From: JADCRZ01 sp041751095 | Lineage (GTDB): Bacteria; Bacteroidota; Bacteroidia; Chitinophagales; Chitinophagaceae | Length of the DNA: 11,284 nt | Reading direction: 5' to 3' | Assembly: GCA_041751095.1 (NCBI GenBank) | Contig: JBGSYC010000212.1 | Coordinates: 1 to 11,284 of the forward strand | In this document: in pieces, positions 6,683-11,284 of the stretch | Layout of the letters: the number at the start of each line of letters is the position of its first letter | Position numbering within the stretch: the first letter of the stretch is position 1 | Translations under genes and position numbers: made by a program | Notes under the pieces: generated by a model | The model's database searches: none | What the model was told of the DNA's origin: nothing | Seen by the model: only the letters and a program-made list of their open reading frames with translations

Positions 6683-9600
6683 ATGAAGCATAGATTCTTC
6701 TCTTTTTTTCTTTTTATGAGCATAGTATCTATCCATTTATCTGCTCAACAGGAATTACAGAAAGTTCTTCCACTTAGTCCAAATGCCGCAAGTATTGCCA
6801 AATATGGTGAAATCCCCGTTGGATATTTCACGGGCGTTCCGAATATCAGTATACCCATTTATAGTATAAAATCGAAAAATCTTACTTTGCCGTTAAGTTT
6901 AAATTATCATGCAGGTGGTAACAAAGTTGAAGATATAGCTTCATCAGTTGGACTAGGTTGGTCGATAAGTAACATACCATCAATTTCGAGAAGGGTGAAT
7001 GGGATACCCGATGAAAGTTCGGGTGGTTTTTTTTCAACATACTACGGAGAAACCGTAAAAAGCATATCAGACAGATTGAGTTTTGGATCTACTGAATCAT
7101 CCTCCTACCGTGCCGCCATTTACGAAGGCCAAACAGATACGGAGGCCGATATATTCAGCTTCAATCTTGAAGGAAAAAGCGGTAAGTTTTTTTGGGATCA
7201 ACAAACAAATCGCTTTTTGGTAACGCCATGGTCCAATATTAAAATTGAATTTGTTAGTGGATTATTTAAGATAATTGATGAGAATGGCAGCATTTATTGG
7301 TTTACTGTTATTGAGAATTCAACTGCTGCAGGAGTAGCGGGTTTGCCTACAAGCACAACCTGGTGGATAAGCAAAATTTATGATCCGAATAAAACAGACA
7401 GCCTTTTATTTAATTATAGCTATGACATTCAGATTGTCAATACCCTGAATTCAAGATATAAGCTTGTATGGGGGAGCGATTGCGACGCTCCACAAAGTGT
7501 CTCGACGCTTAGCAATACTGGAGCATATAGCATCTCCAGAATTGATTTCAATAATGGGTATGCACAATTTAATAAAGAAGTAACAATTAGACAGGATTTG
7601 AATGGTGGATACGCACTAAAAAATATTGAAATTTACAATACCAACAGTAAACTAATTAAGAAATATGATTTTTCTTATGTTTACCGTGGATCCGGTCAAA
7701 TAGAGAATAAAAGACTTTTATTAGATAATATAGATGAAACAACTGTTGGAACTTCTGAACATCATAAACATACTTTCATCTACGAATCACAGATTGACGC
7801 TCCATCCCGGCTAAGTCCGGCTCAGGATTATTGGGGTTTTTATAATGGAGTAACTGCTAACACAGATTTAATTCCTACTGCAAATATTACACTTCTGAGC
7901 GGTCCTGTAATAATTCCAGGAGCTGATCGGATTGTCCATCCTGAATATACTCAATTTTCCATTTTGAATAGAATATATTATCCGACTGGTGGATATTCAG
8001 ATTTTCAGTATGAAAATAATACGGCGTATAAAAAAGGGCTTTCACCAAAATACAAAAACAATGGCGCTGTGCTTCAAGCTGATGAGTTAGATCCCCCTTC
8101 GAACAATTATAGTGCAACATTTGAAGTTAATAATCCTCCCGATTACGTTTTAAACGGAGGATTAGGTGGAGCCAATGCAAATATACAGGTAGGTGGAATG
8201 GCCTGCATTGGATGTTCTTTACTTACACTTCGTGGACTGGATAACACCAATAATAATATCAACACAACGATAAGTTACAATTTTAGCTATCATCTACCAA
8301 ATGGTAATTATGAAATGACTGCAAATTTTGGCTCGCAGCCACCAGATGATTTTAAAAATTATTATTATACTATTCATTGGAAAACAATCGATAGTTCTTC
8401 CGGCCTTAATGATTATGTGGGGGGGCTACGTGTAAAGGCAATCAAATCAGATGACGGTTCCGGTAACCGAATAATTAGATCATATCAGTATACAAATGGC
8501 ATCGAATCAGATACATCTTCTGGTGATATTTTTAGTACCCCATATTTTACCCGTTATCAGGATCATACATGTATGGATTATTCTTCTGATGGCTCCTTTG
8601 CAGAGAGATATAGCTATAAGATAATGGCTAATCCAAATATTACTCAGGTAACACATTCAGGTTGCTTCATAGGATACAATACTGTTTATGAAAAAGTGGA
8701 TAGCTTAGGTGTGCTTGGTTTTAATGAATATAAGTTTACTAATAGAAGAGATATCGTATCTGAAAATTCACCTTTTCCTCCTCCAATCACAATGGAAACC
8801 TTAAGAGGACAGCCTTTAGAACAGAATGTATTTAGAAAAAGTGGAAGTTACTATATACCAGTAAGGAAAATTTACTTCGAGTATAAGGATTTGTTTTTGG
8901 ATCATCTCCCATCATTCAATTTAAAAACCCGGTTATCTAGAGACCCAGTTTACAACACAGGTGGGACAATGGCCACCGCTCCTGTATTTGATGTTATTAG
9001 CTATGACCTTGTGCCAAGCTGGTCTGCAATATCGAAAAAAACAGAAAGGAATTATGATGCTATTGATACTACTAAATATGCAGAAACTGTCACTCAATTC
9101 GATTACAACAATCTTCATTTGCAGGTAGCTCAAATCAATGAATTTCTATCTAACCATAAATCCAGAAAAACTAAATTATATTATCCTGGAGATGCTGATC
9201 CGGATAACGGCTCCAACGTTTTGGGTATTCCTCAAATGTGGGATGCATCAAATCAAAATTATCAACATATTGTCAATCCTGTTATCAAAACAAAGATATA
9301 TGTTGAAAATACTTTAGCCCGCCAAGAAAGTAATACTTATAGTTATGATGCAACTAATAAATTGATTTTAAAAACTCGCTTGGAAGTACTGCCTGTGGGT
9401 ATACAAACGGGAAAAGTCGGATATAGTTTTTCTTATGATAAGGATGCTCAATTGCAGAATGTCATTCAAGACAACGATATTCCAAAATCCATTATTTGGG
9501 GATATAGTAACTATTATCCAATTGCCAATGTCAACAATGCAACTCCGAATAATATATATCATACCTCATTTGAAGATGCTGAAGGCAACAGTGTCACTGA

Positions 9601-9973
9601 CGATAGTAAGACAGGAAGGAAAAGTAGAACCAATGGTTATAGCAAAGCTCTGGCAGGACTTACTAATGGAGACTTTATTTTATCATATTGGCAAAAGTAT
9701 CCTAATGAGTGGATTTTAAACTCAAGTAGTGTTACTGTTAGCTCAGGAAGTTTTACAATCAATCTAACCGGACAAGTAGATGAAGTAAGGTTTTATCCAA
9801 AAGGTTCTCAGATGACTACCTACACTTATGATCCATTGATTGGCAAGACAAGCGAGTGTGACGCAAATAACAGGATTACCTATTATGAATATGACAGCTT
9901 TGGCAGATTAAAAAATATTAGAGATCAGGATCGCAATATTGTTAAAAGATTCGATTATGGTTATGCACATTAG
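6683..9973 (+). CDS. Rhs/YD-repeat family exported protein, first of two Rhs genes
   Basis: The 1096-residue product has a signal peptide (residues 1-21, cut near LSA|QQ). Near residues 40-95 lie YGEIPVGYFTGVPNISIPIY, LPLSLNYHAGG and SSVGLGWSI, the N-terminal pattern of Bacteroidota Rhs-like proteins, which recalls SpvB/Tc-toxin type beta-propeller shells. Long beta-rich stretches follow. A segment at about 960-1040 (HTSFEDAEGN to TGQVDEVRFYPKG) looks like a carbohydrate-binding-like beta-sandwich. The C-terminus has YD repeats: YTYDPLIGKT, YYEYDSFGRLKNIRDQD, then RFDYGYAH and a TAG. The protein therefore ends inside the repeat region with no toxin-like domain. The usual partner is a second Rhs protein downstream, as found here. 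A cysteine pair ACIGCS lies near residue 510. The gene is visibly more AT-rich than its neighbours. Role: probably a surface or secreted shell component; the cargo is unknown. Confidence 0.87.
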   Translation: MKHRFFSFFLFMSIVSIHLSAQQELQKVLPLSPNAASIAKYGEIPVGYFTGVPNISIPIYSIKSKNLTLPLSLNYHAGGNKVEDIASSVGLGWSISNIPSISRRVNGIPDESSGGFFSTYYGETVKSISDRLSFGSTESSSYRAAIYEGQTDTEADIFSFNLEGKSGKFFWDQQTNRFLVTPWSNIKIEFVSGLFKIIDENGSIYWFTVIENSTAAGVAGLPTSTTWWISKIYDPNKTDSLLFNYSYDIQIVNTLNSRYKLVWGSDCDAPQSVSTLSNTGAYSISRIDFNNGYAQFNKEVTIRQDLNGGYALKNIEIYNTNSKLIKKYDFSYVYRGSGQIENKRLLLDNIDETTVGTSEHHKHTFIYESQIDAPSRLSPAQDYWGFYNGVTANTDLIPTANITLLSGPVIIPGADRIVHPEYTQFSILNRIYYPTGGYSDFQYENNTAYKKGLSPKYKNNGAVLQADELDPPSNNYSATFEVNNPPDYVLNGGLGGANANIQVGGMACIGCSLLTLRGLDNTNNNINTTISYNFSYHLPNGNYEMTANFGSQPPDDFKNYYYTIHWKTIDSSSGLNDYVGGLRVKAIKSDDGSGNRIIRSYQYTNGIESDTSSGDIFSTPYFTRYQDHTCMDYSSDGSFAERYSYKIMANPNITQVTHSGCFIGYNTVYEKVDSLGVLGFNEYKFTNRRDIVSENSPFPPPITMETLRGQPLEQNVFRKSGSYYIPVRKIYFEYKDLFLDHLPSFNLKTRLSRDPVYNTGGTMATAPVFDVISYDLVPSWSAISKKTERNYDAIDTTKYAETVTQFDYNNLHLQVAQINEFLSNHKSRKTKLYYPGDADPDNGSNVLGIPQMWDASNQNYQHIVNPVIKTKIYVENTLARQESNTYSYDATNKLILKTRLEVLPVGIQTGKVGYSFSYDKDAQLQNVIQDNDIPKSIIWGYSNYYPIANVNNATPNNIYHTSFEDAEGNSVTDDSKTGRKSRTNGYSKALAGLTNGDFILSYWQKYPNEWILNSSSVTVSSGSFTINLTGQVDEVRFYPKGSQMTTYTYDPLIGKTSECDANNRITYYEYDSFGRLKNIRDQDRNIVKRFDYGYAH

Positions 9974-10024
9974 CGTCTTGATGATGAAAAAACAAAAAAT
10001 ACTGACTTTGACTCTCAACTACTT

Positions 10025-10056
10025 ATGTAAAAAAAATCGAGAAAAAGTTTTTACAT
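10025..10056 (+). terminator. 9-bp-stem inverted repeat after the first Rhs gene
   Basis: ATGTAAAAA (10025-10033) pairs perfectly with TTTTTACAT (10048-10056) across a 14-base loop, about 50 bases after the TAG. The stem is AT-rich. Transcription leftward or rightward would give an A/T-rich hairpin with a T-run in its right arm but none after it. A weak terminator or mRNA-end structure is possible. Confidence 0.35.
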
Positions 10057-10081
10057 CGTTCCAATATAATAGTTCCATACA

Positions 10082-10261
10082 ATGCAGCGGCAGAGCACCA
10101 ATTATATGTTCAGCGAGATAGAGGCCATTTACCTGCAGACCTGCGCCAGTGCTGTAGATGTGTGTAATTAGCTAAAGCAGATTGAAGGGAAGCATCCCGA
10201 AACGAGAATGATGATTAATGCTGTTAATAATATTTAAAGCAACCTCAAGCCCAACAAAAGA
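10082..10261 (+). pseudogene. coding-like relic with two in-frame stops, unknown family
   Basis: In the same frame as the second Rhs gene, 10082-10171 reads 29 codons (MQRQSTNYMFSEIEAIYLQT, then CASAVDVCN) to a TAG at 10169. It continues as LKQIEGKHPETRMMINAVNNI to a TAA at 10235, then as SNLKPNKR up to the ATG at 10262. The text reads like one helical protein interrupted by two nonsense changes, as in the 3' part of a decayed gene. No start or 5' part is recognisable and I cannot name the family. It may instead be a genuine 29-residue ORF or chance. Confidence 0.35.
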
Positions 10262-11284
10262 ATGTTACTGAATACTACTATAAGAAGATTGATATTGGTG
10301 ATGTGCTTTGCATGCGCCGGCGGCGCTTACTGCGAGGCCCAGGGTCCTGACCCAAATAAACCAAAGGTTGCCGTTTCTGCTGCGCCTTTCAGTCAGCCAC
10401 CGCCCGGAACTCCGCCTGCTGCATATTTGTCAACATTAAAAGTAAATTATGTACGCACAAAAGAGGGAGTAGCGCCTATCAGCGATGAAGCTGATTTTGA
10501 CGCCGCAGACTATCAGCAGGTAAAGCAAACCACGCAGTATCTGGATGGGCTGGGAAGGCCTTTGCAAACGGTGAGCAGACAGGCAACAACAGGCAGTTCT
10601 CCTAAAGACATAGTAGCACCTGTAATTTACGATAATTTGGGCCGTGAGGTAAAAAGTTACCTTCCTTATGCGCAGACAAATGGCAATAGCGACGGCAGCT
10701 TTAAGCTCAACCCTTTTGGTGACCAGGAAAGTTTTTATAAGAACATTTACAGGGATGCCAATAATAACCTGATGTATAGCGGTGAGCAGTTCCTGTTCAG
10801 TAAAACAGATTATGAACCTTCGCCCCTAAACCGGATAAATAAAGTGATGGCTCCGGGTAACAGTTGGGTAGGGTCTGCCAGGGGAACAGAGCAGCAGTAT
10901 CTTATTAATTCCGCTGCTGATGCAGTGCGCATTTGGGACATATCTCTTAACCCGCTTACGTATAGTAGCCAGGATATCAGCACTAATGTTCCCGTGAGCC
11001 CCGCCGGTTATCATGCCAATGAGCTGTACAAAAACATTATTAAAGATGAGCATGGAAACGTAATGGTGGAGTATAAAGATAAGGAAGGCCAGGTCGTTTT
11101 GAAAAAGGTGCAAACAGGAATAGTCAATTCTGACTACAGCGGGCACGACAACTGGCTGTGCACATATTATGTGTATGATGATTTAAACCGGTTAAGATTT
11201 GTAATTCCTCCCAAGGCAGTAGAAGCCATTAAAACCACCTGGTCACTCACCACTCCATCAGGAGATATCATTAACGAATTATGC
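10262..11284 (+). CDS. DUF6443-like Rhs-repeat protein, N-terminal part only
   Basis: An open frame of 341 codons runs to the right edge with no stop, so only the beginning is seen. An in-frame TAA at 10235 makes the ATG at 10262 the first possible start. A signal peptide is likely (residues 1-26, RRLILVMCFACAGGAYCEA, cut near AQ|G). After a Pro-rich linker (residues about 40-55) comes the DUF6443-type region, with YLDGLGRPLQTVSRQAT (about 92-108) and VIYDNLGREVKSYLPYAQT (about 122-140). Later are NPFGDQESFY, HGNVMVEYKDKEGQ (about 263) and YYVYDDLNRLRFVIPPKA (about 301-318), all standard in Bacteroidota Rhs proteins. Members usually run well over 1000 residues and end in a variable, often toxin-like domain; that end is outside the window. 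The G+C content is clearly higher than in the preceding Rhs gene. It is probably the second shell or cargo half of the same system. Confidence 0.85.
   Translation, partial: MLLNTTIRRLILVMCFACAGGAYCEAQGPDPNKPKVAVSAAPFSQPPPGTPPAAYLSTLKVNYVRTKEGVAPISDEADFDAADYQQVKQTTQYLDGLGRPLQTVSRQATTGSSPKDIVAPVIYDNLGREVKSYLPYAQTNGNSDGSFKLNPFGDQESFYKNIYRDANNNLMYSGEQFLFSKTDYEPSPLNRINKVMAPGNSWVGSARGTEQQYLINSAADAVRIWDISLNPLTYSSQDISTNVPVSPAGYHANELYKNIIKDEHGNVMVEYKDKEGQVVLKKVQTGIVNSDYSGHDNWLCTYYVYDDLNRLRFVIPPKAVEAIKTTWSLTTPSGDIINELC

Larger units (their letters stand above)
9974..10261. other. 288-base gap between the two Rhs genes
   Basis: No intact gene was found. The stretch holds a 9-bp-stem hairpin near its left end and a short coding-like relic from 10082 onward, both listed separately. 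A 60-codon frame from 9939 overlaps the end of the first Rhs gene and has no family resemblance. No convincing promoter or Shine-Dalgarno is seen before the second Rhs gene, which may therefore be read from upstream transcription. Confidence 0.5.

Noticed and set aside
9435..9719. 94-codon plus-strand frame inside the first Rhs gene
   Set aside because: It is a shifted reading of the Rhs coding sequence, which itself carries recognisable family motifs through the same bases.
9939..10121. 60-codon frame overlapping the end of the first Rhs gene
   Set aside because: The internal MMKKQKILTLTL looks slightly like a signal peptide, but the rest shows no domain and crosses the 10025-10056 hairpin. 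I could not support it as a gene.
10187..10198. GGGA-AGCA-TCCC hairpin
   Set aside because: The stem is only 4 bp with no T-run, and it lies within the coding-like relic; it is expected by chance.
10826..11146. Minus-strand 106-codon frame
   Set aside because: It is antisense to the DUF6443-like coding sequence, whose motifs are clear on the plus strand.
1..11284. tRNA, rRNA, riboswitch, CRISPR array
   Set aside because: No tRNA-like arms, rRNA-like stretches, regularly spaced repeats or recognisable riboswitch cores were seen on reading the window.

Overview
The window looks like chromosomal DNA from a member of the Bacteroidota, most likely near the Chitinophagaceae or Sphingobacteriia. 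The reasons are: start codons with almost no Shine-Dalgarno sequence, a moderate and patchy G+C content, a LamG/fibre protein with a C-terminal region I associate with Bacteroidota, and Rhs/YD proteins with the N-terminal layout (VGYFTGVPNISIPIY, LSLNYHAGG) and DUF6443-like layout typical of that phylum. This assignment rests on recognition of protein families, not on a database search.

Left part (1-3310): accessory DNA. A leftward IS66-family transposase runs off the left edge with its DDE residues intact. The likely outer end of this IS lies near 1458. It is followed, divergently, by a rightward 503-residue gene (1518-3029) of a widespread but uncharacterised family. That protein has a large unique N-terminal region and a C-terminal winged helix, and I suspect it belongs to a mobile element. 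Small hairpins and GGCAA-type inverted repeats lie on both sides of it. A 281-base intergenic stretch with a compound hairpin and a possible Bacteroidota promoter separates it from the next block.

Right part (3311-11284): four exported proteins in a row on the plus strand. They are (i) a LamG-lectin/tail-fibre-like protein with a C-terminal coiled coil, (ii) a signal peptide, long coiled coil and small C-terminal beta-barrel protein, (iii) a 1096-residue Rhs/YD-type protein ending in YD repeats, and (iv) the first 341 codons of a second, DUF6443-like Rhs protein that leaves the window on the right. Their order, common strand and signal peptides suggest one surface system: an adhesive fibre, an outer-membrane anchor or conduit, and a two-part Rhs shell whose variable C-terminus, possibly a toxin, would lie beyond the window. 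That joint function is inference.

The third gene is clearly more AT-rich than the fourth. The 288-base gap between them holds a 9-bp-stem hairpin and a short coding-like relic with two in-frame stops. This looks like a recombination scar between the two Rhs modules. No tRNA, rRNA, CRISPR array or replication origin was seen.
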